64,000 bases of DNA from Roseiarcus sp050010035 (GCA_050010035.1 JBEKLU010000011.1:1-64000); one strand, 5' to 3'; shown: positions 42,904 to 51,677, counted from the first letter of the stretch. Numbers and translations are program-made. The notes: generated from the sequence alone by a model not told the origin.

Positions 42904-43167
42904 TCATTTCTTGACGTAAATCTTGCACCAGCCGGACGGGCTGACGACGCCGTCGACGGTCTTGCAGGCGTTCGGCGGCTGAAACATCGAGCAATTGTCG
43001 CAGCGCTGCCCGCCTTTCGGGCTGTCCTGATAAGCGACGGAGCTCTGCGAGGCCTTGCCGGCCGCCAGCGCGCGCTCCGCCGTCGCGCCGACGGCGACGG
43101 CACAAGCGACGCCGTGCAAGAGAGTGCGCCGCGACATCGGCGCCGAACAGAGTTGCAGTTTTTCCAC
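42904..43167 (-). CDS. pioC: PioC-like high-potential iron-sulfur protein (HiPIP)
   Basis: Periplasmic electron carrier. The 87-residue precursor has a twin-arginine signal (MSRRTLLHGVACAVAVGATAERALAA), as expected for a protein exported with its cluster. The mature part of about 52 residues carries the four HiPIP cysteines (CDNC, NAC, GWC) for one [4Fe-4S] cluster. PioC in R. palustris passes electrons from PioA/PioB to the photosynthetic chain. The start is taken as GTG at 43167 because GGGAGG lies eight bases before it; ATG at 43137 has no such site. It is the first gene of the cluster. Confidence 0.92.
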   Translation of the reverse strand: MEKLQLCSAPMSRRTLLHGVACAVAVGATAERALAAGKASQSSVAYQDSPKGGQRCDNCSMFQPPNACKTVDGVVSPSGWCKIYVKK

Positions 43168-43881
43168 CCCAGGATCCTCCCTTTCAAAACCACGTTGTGC
43201 GCTCAGCGCGACGTGTTCGAATCGACACAAAAAAGGCGCTGGCGGCGATGCGCGTCACTCACGCCGACGGACGGGGCCCAGCGCGCGCCATGGCCGTCGG
43301 ATTCAATGGAAACCAGTTGTGGGAGTACCGGTAAGGTCCCGGCGGAAGGGCTCGCAATGCGGTGTTATGTCGCGCCCCGGCCGACCCGGCGCCGCGCCTC
43401 CTGCGAGCCGCTGCGCCCCTCGCCGACTCGATTTGGCCGCTCCGACGCGCGCCCGAGCCCAATGAACCCGCGGATTCCGCCTAAGACATTGCAATTTTGC
43501 ACCTTTGCGCCGCATCAAACGATGGGCCGCGGGGACGTCGTATGCGGGTTGGGGAGGTTTGCTCGCGGTTCGAGAAATTGGCCGACGCAGCGGAATTAAC
43601 GTCCGCCTTATCAAGAGGTTAAGGGACGGGATGGGGCGTTCGCGCCGATTTTGTGGCGATAATGCAACACTGACGACGAATCTTACGCAAACGTTACGAA
43701 ATCAAGTTTTATTCCTCGTCGGACGAGCGACCGCGGCCGACGAGCGCTGCGCCGCGACGGTCGCGACTCGCCATGGCGTTCGGCGACGGCCTCGTCCGAC
43801 ATCGTAGGCAGTGGGGCCGCGCCGGCGGGATGACGGTAGGGCCGCCGTCGCATCGCCGCCCATCCGCCTCACGCGATTGCG
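43168..43881. other. Long intergenic region upstream of pioC
   Basis: This gap of 714 bases has no gene that I can support. Bases 43580-43720 are distinctly richer in A and T than the surroundings, as expected of a promoter region. Besides the FixK-type box it holds an interrupted palindrome GTGTTCGAATCGACAC at 43213-43228. No canonical TTGAC -35 element was seen on the minus strand. Confidence 0.5.
43505..43518 (-). promoter_or_regulatory. FixK2/FNR-type box upstream of pioC
   Basis: TTGATGCGGCGCAA on the minus strand fits the FixK2 consensus TTG(A/C)-N6-(T/G)CAA on both strands. It lies 338 bases before the pioC start in a 715-base gap that holds no other gene. FixK is known to control pioABC in R. 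palustris TIE-1. The distance implies a long leader of roughly 300 bases. Confidence 0.5.
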
Positions 43882-44199
43882 CTAAGGGTTCGGCGATCGG
43901 ACCCGCCCGAAATGCCGGGCGAGCATCACCGCCATCGCCAGCGCGCCGAGGCCGACCGCGGCCCACTCGAGCGCCGCTTCGGACCCGCCGGGCGCGAAAA
44001 ACCCGAGAATGGCGAAGCCGACCGCCAGATTGGCGAAGCCCCACAGAACGTTGACCACCGCCGAAGATTCGCCGATCCCCGGCGGCGAGGCGAACGGGGA
44101 CTGAAAGCGATGGCCGCTGACGCCATGGACGAAGTGAGGCACGCCGTTCGCAAGCAGCGCTCCGGCGATAAATTGCAGCGGGATCACATACAGGGGCAT
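43882..44199 (-). CDS. Small membrane protein of unknown function
   Basis: A 105-residue protein with about three hydrophobic helices (VIPLQFIAGALLANGVPHFVHG, VVNVLWGFANLAVGFAILGFF, ALEWAAVGLGALAMAVMLA). HFVHGVSGHRF near the first helix carries three histidines. The ATG at 44199 has GAG-type purines upstream. No family is named with confidence. It lies upstream of the pio cluster on the same strand but is separated from it by about 700 bp. Confidence 0.7.
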   Translation of the reverse strand: MPLYVIPLQFIAGALLANGVPHFVHGVSGHRFQSPFASPPGIGESSAVVNVLWGFANLAVGFAILGFFAPGGSEAALEWAAVGLGALAMAVMLARHFGRVRSPNP

Positions 44200-44315
44200 C
44201 TCGGCTCTCTCCCGGCGCGCGCGCCGGAACGATCCGCATCGCGGCCTCCGGCCGCTCGCCTGCACGACCTCCCTATTTCTTAGAGCATTTTGCCATTTTG
44301 GTCGACGCGCCCGCC

Positions 44316-44576
44316 TCATCCGATGCGAACGCGCGCGCTCGACGGCAGGGGCATGCGCGCGGCCGGCGGCGGCGCGAAGGTCGGCGTCACGACGCGGCTG
44401 TGAACAAACCCGGCCGTCGCCGAGGCTTCGCCGGCCGGCCGCACTTGGCCGAGCGCCGCGAAGGCGAGCGCCAGCAGCAAAGCCAGCGAGAGCCAGAATT
44501 GCCGGCGCGCGCTTTCGTGCAAGACCACGGGGTCGAGGGCGGGGCTGCGGTCGGTCGAGGGAAAGAGCATCTTCAT
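44316..44576 (-). CDS. Small single-pass membrane protein of unknown function
   Basis: An 86-residue protein with one hydrophobic helix (FWLSLALLLALAFAALG, about 27-43). Its N-terminus is in the cytoplasm by the positive-inside rule, and the short tail is Pro/Ala-rich. GGGAG lies about eight bases before the ATG. No family is recognised. It could be a spurious frame, but the helix and ribosome-binding site favour a gene. Confidence 0.5.
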   Translation of the reverse strand: MKMLFPSTDRSPALDPVVLHESARRQFWLSLALLLALAFAALGQVRPAGEASATAGFVHSRVVTPTFAPPPAARMPLPSSARVRIG

Positions 44577-45082
44577 GACGACGCTCCCGTGTCGCGAGGG
44601 AATGAAATGCGGGACGCCGCGCGGGACGCGCGCGGGTCGGCGCGCCTGCCTCGCGGGCGGATCGGAGCTGGATCGAGAGTGGGTTCGGCTAACGATGATC
44701 CTCCTTCTCGCGGCGTCGCGGCAGTCGGCTCTTCGGGTGACGCGACTCGCCGAGCGAGCGCGATCGCCGCGATCGCGACTGCGGCGGACCTAATCCAAAA
44801 GGCTTACGCGAGGCGATGGCGACCCGTTCGCGCCGGGAGCGCTCCGCCTGCGGCGAGCGATCGTCGCGACCCGAGGCGGGGGATCAAGATCGCGTCGGAC
44901 CCGAGGAAGTCCGCGGCAGGCGATTTTACGTCGTCAGCCCGTCAGCGCGGCGAAGCGCGACGCTCTCGGCGTCTTGGCGATCCGGCGTTTCCTTGCGCGC
45001 GGATCGCGGCGAGTTCGCCGTCGATTCGTTCCCGAGCGGCAGGAGTTGCGCTTCGTCGCGGCGCTGTCGGCTTGGAGCAGGG
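44577..45082. other. Gap with no recognised gene
   Basis: The 506 bases between the small membrane-protein gene and the DUF4412-like gene contain only arginine-rich shadow frames. I see no promoter, repeat or RNA gene that can be supported. Confidence 0.5.
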
Positions 45083-45919
45083 TCACTCGGGAGCCTCGGG
45101 CCGTCCCATGGCCCCCAAGTTGCGTTTTGCGTAGCCGGAAGGAAGGTCGAACACGCCCTCGGGGGGATCTCGATGCTGGATGGATTTGAGCGTGGCGACG
45201 ACCTGGCGGCCGCCGTCGGCGAACGTGCTCGACGTCTGCACCGGAAATCCGTCGAAGCCGATCGCTTTGGTCATCGAATCGAAGTCGTCTGTCATCATCG
45301 GCGTGCGCAAGAAGCCCATCGCCGCACTCATCTGCCCCATGAAGGCGCCGAAGCTGGCGAAAGCCTTCAGATCGTCGCGGCTCAAGCCCAGGTCCGACAG
45401 TCTTGCGATGCATACTTCCGACGAAAGCTTTCCGTTCGAGACGATTCGATAGGGCTCGCAGTTCCAGTCCCCCACCCTGCGGGAATCGCCGGCTTTCTCG
45501 TAGCTCACTCGAGGCGCCGTTCGCGGCGCGCCCTGACCCATGCCGCGTGCGGCCATCATGGCTTCGATCTGCTTGCGCTGCGCCTCGGGCATCGAAGCCA
45601 ATTTCTGCTTCATCTGCGCCATCGCTTTGTCCATTCGCGCCGCCGCCTGCCCCATGTCGCCAGGCGTCAGTTCCATGTAGCTGTGGTCTTTCGATCGCAG
45701 GATCCACACTTTGTTCTGGTCGCCGCGAAAGATGACGTCCGCCAGAGCGGAAGTCATTCGCAACCGATCCGTGTCCAGAACTATCGTCCGGGGTTGAGGA
45801 GGGGCGCCGTTGACCGACTCGTCCAAGGCGATCACGGTTCCCGCCATAGCGGCGCCGCCGGCGCCGAGCGCGAGGAACCCGCCCGCGAAACAGGCGCACA
45901 ATGCAAACTTTCCGCGCAC
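45083..45919 (-). CDS. Exported DUF4412-like protein
   Basis: A 278-residue protein with a Sec signal (RGKFALCACFAGGFLALGAGGAAMAG). The mature part has RTIVLDTDRLRMTSALADVIFRGDQNKVWILRSKDHSYMEL, the pattern of DUF4412-type proteins that resemble lipoprotein carriers, then a Met/Gln/Lys-rich helix. Two cysteines near residues 160-180 could pair. GTG at 45919 is preferred because GGGGGAG lies six bases before it; ATG at 45943 is possible. The function is unknown. Confidence 0.75.
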   Translation of the reverse strand: MRGKFALCACFAGGFLALGAGGAAMAGTVIALDESVNGAPPQPRTIVLDTDRLRMTSALADVIFRGDQNKVWILRSKDHSYMELTPGDMGQAAARMDKAMAQMKQKLASMPEAQRKQIEAMMAARGMGQGAPRTAPRVSYEKAGDSRRVGDWNCEPYRIVSNGKLSSEVCIARLSDLGLSRDDLKAFASFGAFMGQMSAAMGFLRTPMMTDDFDSMTKAIGFDGFPVQTSSTFADGGRQVVATLKSIQHRDPPEGVFDLPSGYAKRNLGAMGRPEAPE

Positions 45920-46053
45920 GATAGTCTCCCCCGTCACGACCATGTCGGCCCAAATCCACGGCGGCCAGATTGAGCGACCCCGACCCGCTAGTCCAGCGCG
46001 AATATGGATGCGTGGAACGGCCGTGGGCCGCCCGCGGCGGCGGCGCCCGCGCC

Positions 46054-47961
46054 CTAGCCCAGCGCCTTCTCCATCACCCGGCGCAGACGGACGGCGAAGG
46101 CGGGGACGTCGCGCAAAGTCTCGCCCTCGGCGAGCAGCGCCTCGTCGTAGATCAGCCAGGCGGCGTCCTCGATGAGCGCCCTGTCCGCTCCCGCGGCGAA
46201 GCGGCGCGCCAGCGCCAACGTCAGCGGATGGGCCGCGTTCACTTCGAGCGCCGGCCTCGTGCGCTCGCTCAAGCGGCCGTGCGCGGCGAGCATCTTCTCG
46301 AGCTGCCGGTCGGGCCCGAATTCGGGCGCCACCAGGCAGGCGAGGCTGTCGGTCAGGCGGTCGGAGGCGCGCGCGTCCGCGATCTCGCCCTCCAGCGTCT
46401 GCTTGAAGAAGGCGATGAGGGTCGCGACCTCGGCCGAAGTCTCGGGCGGCGGCGGCGCGCCCTCTTTGAGCGGGATCGTCTTGATGTCGGCGACGCCCTG
46501 GCTGACCGACTTGAACGGCTTGCCGTCGAACCCGGCCGCGCTCGAAACCCAGAACGCGTCGACGGGATCGGCGAGCAGCAGCACCTCGACGTCGCGGGCG
46601 CGGAACCCCTCGAGCTGCGGGCTGGCGGCGAGGCGCTTGGCGTCCTCGCCGGTGAGGTAATAGATCGCGGTCTGGTTCTCCCGCAGGTTCGCGACATAGT
46701 CGGCGAGCGTGCGGTCGCCGCCGGGATGCGTCGAGGTCGTCAAGCGCGCGAGCTTGAACAGCGCGTCGCGCCGCTCCGGGTCCTCGTAGAGGCCCTCCTT
46801 GATCACCGCGCCGAAGCACTCCCAGATCTTGGCGAATTTCTCCTTGTCGCCCTCGGCGAGCTTGGTCAGCTCCTGCACCAGCCGATTGGTCACGCCCTTG
46901 CGGATCGCGGCGAACACGGCGCTCTGCTGGATCATCTCGCGCGAGACGTTGAGCGGCAGATCGTTGGAGTCGACGACCAGCCTGACGAAACGCAGCCAGC
47001 CCGGCAGCAGGTCGGCGTCCTGGGTGATGAGGACGCGCCGGACATAGAGCTTGTTGCGGCTCTTGCGCGCGGGATCGAAGAGGTCGAACGGGCGCGAGCC
47101 GGGGATGAACGCCAGCGCGGCGTATTCGTGCCGCCCCTCGGCGCGCCAATGCACCGTCAGGGCGGGTTCGTCGAACTGCCCGGAGAGGCTGCGATAGAAC
47201 TCGGCGTATTCTTCCAGGGCGATTTCCGCCTTCGGCTTGGCCCAGATCGCCGCGCCGTCGGCGACGCGGCGCGGCTCGGCGCCGGGCTTGTCGACGAGGT
47301 CGATCGGCACGGCGACCGCGCCGGAATGCTCGCGCACGATGCGCTCGAGGCGAGCGGAATCGAGGTACTCGGCCGAAGCCTCGTTGAGATGGAGAATGAC
47401 GCGCGCGCCGCGGGCGGGCGCGCCATCGAGCGGCAGCGGCGCGATGGTGTAGGCGCCCTTGCCGTCGGAGGACCAGCGCCAAGCTTCGTCCGCGCCCGCT
47501 CGCCGGGTCTCGACGACGACCTCGTCGGCGACCATGAAGGACGAATAGAAACCGATGCCGAACTGGCCGATGAGATTGGCCGCCTCCTTGTCGGCGTCCG
47601 CCGCGGCGAGCCTGTCGAGGAAGGCGCGCGTGCCCGAGCGCGCGATGGTGCCGAGCGCCTCGACGAGCTCTTCGCGGCTCATGCCGACGCCGTTGTCGCC
47701 GAAGCAAATCGTCTTGGCCTGCGGATCGATGGCGATCTGGATGGCGAACGGTCCGCCAGCCTCGATCAACTCGGGCCTGGCGATTGCTTCGTAGCGCAGC
47801 TTCTCGCACGCGTCGGCGGCGTTGGAGACGAGCTCGCGGACGAAAATGTCGCGATCCGAATAGACGGAATGGACCATCAGGTGCAGCAGCCGCGAAACGT
47901 CGGCCTCGAAGCTCTGCGTCTTGGCTTGGTCGCTCGCCTGGGAAGGGACGTCGCTGGTCAA
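46054..47961 (-). CDS. htpG: Chaperone protein HtpG (Hsp90)
   Basis: ATP-dependent dimeric Hsp90 chaperone. The 635 residues comprise the GHKL N-domain (EADVSRLLHLMVHSVYSDRDIFVRELVSNAADACEKLR, GDNGVGMS, GQFGIGFYSSFMV), the middle domain (RRVLITQDADLLPGWLRFVRLVVDSNDLPLNVSRE) and the C-terminal dimerisation domain. The best start is TTG at 47961, preceded by GAGG; the frame further upstream does not look like Hsp90. A strong minus-strand terminator lies about 100 bases upstream, so it is probably transcribed from its own promoter. Confidence 0.95.
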   Translation of the reverse strand: MTSDVPSQASDQAKTQSFEADVSRLLHLMVHSVYSDRDIFVRELVSNAADACEKLRYEAIARPELIEAGGPFAIQIAIDPQAKTICFGDNGVGMSREELVEALGTIARSGTRAFLDRLAAADADKEAANLIGQFGIGFYSSFMVADEVVVETRRAGADEAWRWSSDGKGAYTIAPLPLDGAPARGARVILHLNEASAEYLDSARLERIVREHSGAVAVPIDLVDKPGAEPRRVADGAAIWAKPKAEIALEEYAEFYRSLSGQFDEPALTVHWRAEGRHEYAALAFIPGSRPFDLFDPARKSRNKLYVRRVLITQDADLLPGWLRFVRLVVDSNDLPLNVSREMIQQSAVFAAIRKGVTNRLVQELTKLAEGDKEKFAKIWECFGAVIKEGLYEDPERRDALFKLARLTTSTHPGGDRTLADYVANLRENQTAIYYLTGEDAKRLAASPQLEGFRARDVEVLLLADPVDAFWVSSAAGFDGKPFKSVSQGVADIKTIPLKEGAPPPPETSAEVATLIAFFKQTLEGEIADARASDRLTDSLACLVAPEFGPDRQLEKMLAAHGRLSERTRPALEVNAAHPLTLALARRFAAGADRALIEDAAWLIYDEALLAEGETLRDVPAFAVRLRRVMEKALG

Positions 47962-48065
47962 ATTCGCCTCGTCATGAAAAGGACTCCTCGCGCCGGGCGG
48001 CCCGGCAGCGCTGATATCGCCGCAAAGACGGGAGGTTTCAAGTCGCCGGCGCAGCAGCGGCCGAG

Positions 48066-48110
48066 GCAAAAAAAAAGCGGATCGGCTGGGAGGGGGCCCG
48101 CCGATCCGCT
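48066..48110 (-). terminator. Rho-independent terminator upstream of htpG
   Basis: An 11-bp perfect stem (AGCGGATCGGC at 48076-48086 with GCCGATCCGCT at 48100-48110) is followed on the minus strand by nine T residues. It ends transcription coming leftward past 48.3 kb, either from the carboxypeptidase gene or from a short RNA in the gap. Confidence 0.85.
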
Positions 48111-48300
48111 AGCCTGCGTGGCAATTTTCCGGTCCGACTCGCCGCTCGGGGGCTGGGGGGCAAAAAACACCGAGCAAAGCGCCGAACCGAACCATCGCGG
48201 CTCGACACTAATTTGCCTGTGCGTTGCGGCGCCCGCTTGACCATAAACAGGCTAAACTAAGGCATTTTTCACGCCTTCGTGACACCGGGAGGCGGCCGCG

Positions 48301-49689
48301 CTAGCGGGCCGGCGCGGCGAGCGCGCCCTCGTCCTTCTTTTTCGCCGCGCTGGCGGCCTTGGCGGGGACCGTCGTCTTGGCGAGCTCGCCGACCTTGCGT
48401 CCTTTGTCGGGCTTCGCATGATGGGCGGACGCGGCGTTCTTGAGCAGTCGGGCCGGGCGCAGCGCGCTTTGCAGCGCCTTCGGCGCGCTTGCGGCGTCCG
48501 GGCCCTCGACGACCGCGGGCTTGTCGGCGGCGTAGGCGCTGGCGAGCGGCGCGGACCCGTTCTCGGGCGGGCGCGCGGCCAGGACCGGGCCGATCCAGCC
48601 CGGCTTCGGGCCGATGAAAATCGGAACCGGATCGAAGTGAACGGGCTCGGCGACCGTCGCGGCGGTGATGGTCGGGCTCGGAGCGGCGAGGGCGGTCGCC
48701 ACTGCGTTGCGGCCCAACCCGCGCGTCACCGTCGGCGGCGCGTCTTCCTCCTCGGCGGCGGCGATCGCGGCGCGGTTGCGTCGCGAGCAAATTTCCGGCC
48801 GCATGTCGGGCGCGGTGAGCGTGTCCGACGACGGCAGATCCGCCAGCGCGCCCTCCCCGCCGCCCCATCGGGCGAAGCCTTGATCGAGCAGATGCGCCGC
48901 TTCGATCGTGCGCTCGCGCGCCGAAGGCGAGCCGAGCACGACCACGATCAGTCGTCGACCGCCCTGCGTCGCGCTACCCACGACGTTGAACCCGGCGGGG
49001 CAGGTGAAGCCCGTCTTCATGCCGTCGGCGCCCGGATAGCGGCCGAGCAAGCCATTGTGGTTCTGGATGATCTCGTCACCGAGCTGCAGCGCCCCGATGC
49101 CATAGAGATCGCCGTGGTCGGGAAAGTCCTTGAGCAGCGCGCGCGCGATGATCGCCATGTCGCGCGCCGAGGACACGTGCGCCGGGTTATGCAAGCCATT
49201 GGGATTGACGAAATGCGACTCCTTGAGGCCGAGGCGCCGACCGGTGGCGTTCATCTCGTCGGCGAAGGCCTCGACCGAGCCGGAGACGCTTTCCGCGATC
49301 ATCACCGCGACGTCGTTGGGCGACTTGACCATCAGCATCTTCAACGCGTTGTCGAGCGTGACCTCGACGCCGGGGCGGAAGCCCATTTTCGAGGCCGGCA
49401 TGTTGGCCGCCCGCGCCGACATCGTCAGCGGCGTGTCGAGCGTCAAACGGCCGTCGCGCACCGCCTGCAACGCGACGTAGGTCGTCATCAGCTTCGTCAG
49501 CGAGGCGGGGAACCACGGCTCGGTCGCGTCGCGCTGGAACAGCGTCTGGCCGCTGTCGACGTCGACGACCAGCGCCGGCGCCGGCGCCGCCGCCGCCGCC
49601 GAGCCGGCGCCGAGCGCCAGCGCGCACATGAGAACCGCGGCGCGCAGCCGATTTGTCGAAGTCGCTTTCAACGGCATCGTTCGAAGCAT
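48301..49689 (-). CDS. D-alanyl-D-alanine carboxypeptidase (peptidase S11)
   Basis: Penicillin-binding protein that removes the terminal D-Ala from peptidoglycan stem peptides. The signal peptide ends near residue 34. The active-site motifs are SLTK (Ser63, Lys66), SPN (123-125) and KTG (225-227). The 462 residues are longer than DacA/DacF because of a low-complexity C-terminal region (about 310-462, rich in Ala, Pro and Lys), which may bind the wall. There is no obvious C-terminal amphipathic anchor. ATG at 49677 is a possible alternative start. Confidence 0.92.
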   Translation of the reverse strand: MLRTMPLKATSTNRLRAAVLMCALALGAGSAAAAAPAPALVVDVDSGQTLFQRDATEPWFPASLTKLMTTYVALQAVRDGRLTLDTPLTMSARAANMPASKMGFRPGVEVTLDNALKMLMVKSPNDVAVMIAESVSGSVEAFADEMNATGRRLGLKESHFVNPNGLHNPAHVSSARDMAIIARALLKDFPDHGDLYGIGALQLGDEIIQNHNGLLGRYPGADGMKTGFTCPAGFNVVGSATQGGRRLIVVVLGSPSARERTIEAAHLLDQGFARWGGGEGALADLPSSDTLTAPDMRPEICSRRNRAAIAAAEEEDAPPTVTRGLGRNAVATALAAPSPTITAATVAEPVHFDPVPIFIGPKPGWIGPVLAARPPENGSAPLASAYAADKPAVVEGPDAASAPKALQSALRPARLLKNAASAHHAKPDKGRKVGELAKTTVPAKAASAAKKKDEGALAAPAR

Positions 49690-50061
49690 CTCCGCCGGTT
49701 CGGCCGCGCTCGCGCGACGGGCGCGAGCGCGCCCTCTCCAGGTAAAGACTATCGCCGGCGATCACAAGCCGCGCGATGTCGCGCACGACACGACATGAAA
49801 AAAACGGCGATGCTGGGGCGCCGCGTCGCGCGGTCGGAACAGAGGCGCGGTCGGCGTCGCGGAAACCGGGCGTCCGTGAGGAGCGGAGCGGCGAACGCTC
49901 CTGCCGGCGCGACGATGCGCCGCATCGCCCGCGCGGCTGAATTGCGCGGGCCGCGCGCCGAGCGTCGGGCGCGTCAAAGCGGGCGGTTTCGGCCCGCGCC
50001 GAGACCCGCGGCGCCGAAGGCGGTCCGTCGCCGGAGCCATCGCGGCGGACGCGGATGGAAC
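49690..50061. other. Gap with no recognised gene
   Basis: The 372 bases between the carboxypeptidase gene and a small membrane-protein gene contain only Arg-rich frames. A short GGAGCGGAGC...GCTCC hairpin lies near 49.88 kb. No promoter of good quality was seen. Confidence 0.45.
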
Positions 50062-50304
50062 TCAATTTCGCGCGGAAAGGCCCCAGCCCCAGCGCAGGGC
50101 CGGGTCGTCGGTCGCCGGTCCTTCCAGAAACTTCGCGGCTGAGATCGCGCAGGGAACGCCGTAGGCGAAGCCGAGCGCGGCGGCGATCGGGATCCAAAGC
50201 GCGGCATCCGCCGAAAGGGCCGGCGTCATCAAGACCGCGACGATCAAAACGCCCGCGAGGACGGGCGCGGTGAACACCCAACACAGTGCGACAATTCGCC
50301 ACAT
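50062..50304 (-). CDS. Small two-helix membrane protein
   Basis: An 80-residue protein with two hydrophobic helices (VALCWVFTAPVLAGVLIVAVLM and LWIPIAAALGFAYGVPCAISAA). It resembles a family of small alphaproteobacterial membrane proteins, some of which are mislabelled as CTP synthetase in databases. ATG at 50304 is preferred because AAGGAGG lies eight bases upstream. The function is unknown. It is divergent from ilvC. Confidence 0.65.
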   Translation of the reverse strand: MWRIVALCWVFTAPVLAGVLIVAVLMTPALSADAALWIPIAAALGFAYGVPCAISAAKFLEGPATDDPALRWGWGLSARN

Positions 50305-50604
50305 CGCCATTCCCTCCTTGCGCCGATATCTATTTCATGGGGTTTTTTAGCCTTTTTTCGGCGCGTCGGAATTCTAGGGGGAATTTCCTCCGCCGTCAAA
50401 GGGGGGCGGTGTGTTACGCCGCGTCGCCGGCGACCATGCGGGTATTGGCTCCAGCGGCCTGGACGCGGGGCGGTTTCGCCGGCGCGGGCGCGGCGCTTGA
50501 TCGGCGCGAGCGCTTTCTCTAGAAAGCCACGATCGGCTCGGCGGGCTTGGCGCCGGTCCCCTTTCACAACGAAGCAGCGCGGAAACGCCGGCGAAGGACA
50601 TCAC

Positions 50605-51624
50605 ATGCGCGTTTATTACGATCGGGACGCCGATCTCAACCTCATCAAGGGCAAGAAGATCGCGGTGGTCGGGTACGGCAGCCAGGGCCACGCGCACCTC
50701 CTCAACATGCGCGACAGCGGGGTGAAAGAGATCGCGGTCGCGCTGCGGCCGGGCTCGCCCTCGGCGAAGAAGGCGGAGGCCGAGGGAATCGAGGTGCTCG
50801 ACGTCGCCAGCGCCGCCAAGTGGGCCGACGTGGTGATGATGCTGACGCCCGACGAGTTGCAGGCCGACATCTATCGCGAGCTGCTCGCGCCCAGCATGAA
50901 GAAGGGCGCGGCGCTGATGTTCGCGCACGGCCTCAACGTCCATTTCAATCTGATCGAGCCGCGCGCCGATCTCGACGTGCTGATGGTGGCGCCCAAGGGG
51001 CCCGGCCACACCGTGCGCTCCGAATACAAGCGCGGCGGCGGCGTGCCCTGCCTCATCGCGATCCATCAGGACGCCAGCGGCAACGCCCACGATCTCGGCC
51101 TCTCCTACGCCACCGCGATCGGCGGCGGGCGCGCCGGCGTCATCGAGACCACCTTCCGCGAGGAATGTGAGACCGACCTGTTCGGCGAGCAGGTGGTGCT
51201 GTGCGGCGGCCTGGTCGAGCTCATCCGCTCCGGCTTCGAGACCCTGGTCGAGGCGGGATACGCCCCCGAGATGGCCTATTTCGAATGCCTGCACGAGGTG
51301 AAGCTGATCGTCGACCTGATCTACGAGGGCGGCATCGCCAACATGAACTACTCGATCTCCAACACCGCCGAATACGGCGAGTACGTCTCCGGGCCGCGCA
51401 TCATCACGCCCGAGACCAAGGCGGAAATGAAGCGCGTGCTCGCCGACATCCAGTCGGGCAAGTTCACCCGCGACTGGATGCTGGAGAACAAGGTCAACCA
51501 GACCTCGTTCAAGGCGACGCGCGCTAAGCACAACGCGCATCAGATCGAGGCGGTCGGCGAAAAGCTGCGCGCCATGATGCCGTGGATCGGCAAGAACAAG
51601 CTGGTCGACAAGGCGAAGAACTGA
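50605..51624 (+). CDS. ilvC: Ketol-acid reductoisomerase (NADP+)
   Basis: Isomerises and reduces acetolactate or acetohydroxybutyrate in valine, isoleucine and leucine synthesis. The 339 residues are the short class I form. GYGSQGH (residues 23-29) is the cofactor loop, and LRPGSPS after beta-2 fits NADPH. The metal ligands lie in DLFGEQVVLCGG and the FECLHEVKLI motif. ATG at 50605 has GAAGGA upstream; the region to its left is not coding. No ilvB or ilvH is in the window. Confidence 0.96.
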   Translation: MRVYYDRDADLNLIKGKKIAVVGYGSQGHAHLLNMRDSGVKEIAVALRPGSPSAKKAEAEGIEVLDVASAAKWADVVMMLTPDELQADIYRELLAPSMKKGAALMFAHGLNVHFNLIEPRADLDVLMVAPKGPGHTVRSEYKRGGGVPCLIAIHQDASGNAHDLGLSYATAIGGGRAGVIETTFREECETDLFGEQVVLCGGLVELIRSGFETLVEAGYAPEMAYFECLHEVKLIVDLIYEGGIANMNYSISNTAEYGEYVSGPRIITPETKAEMKRVLADIQSGKFTRDWMLENKVNQTSFKATRAKHNAHQIEAVGEKLRAMMPWIGKNKLVDKAKN

Positions 51625-51648
51625 GCGGCGGGCGCGTCGCGATTCCGT

Positions 51649-51677
51649 CTGGACACGCCGACGCGCCTTTGCTACAT
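51649..51677 (+). promoter_or_regulatory. Predicted promoter of tRNA-Lys
   Basis: CTGGAC, 17 bases, then CTACAT matches the alphaproteobacterial housekeeping pattern CTTGAC-N17-CTATAT in most positions. Transcription would start about 35 bases before the tRNA. Confidence 0.5.

Noticed and set aside
43213..43228. GTGTTCGAATCGACAC as a PpsR/CrtJ site
   Set aside because: PpsR sites need TGT-N12-ACA; here the spacing is 8, so the match fails.
43505..43807. A 100-codon plus-strand frame with less biased composition in the gap upstream of pioC
   Set aside because: No ribosome-binding site and no recognisable fold. Its better composition reflects the A+T-rich promoter region.
49795..50142. A plus-strand frame opening MKKTAMLGRRVARSEQ
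   Set aside because: No ribosome-binding site. Most of it is Arg-rich, and it overlaps the small membrane-protein gene on the other strand.
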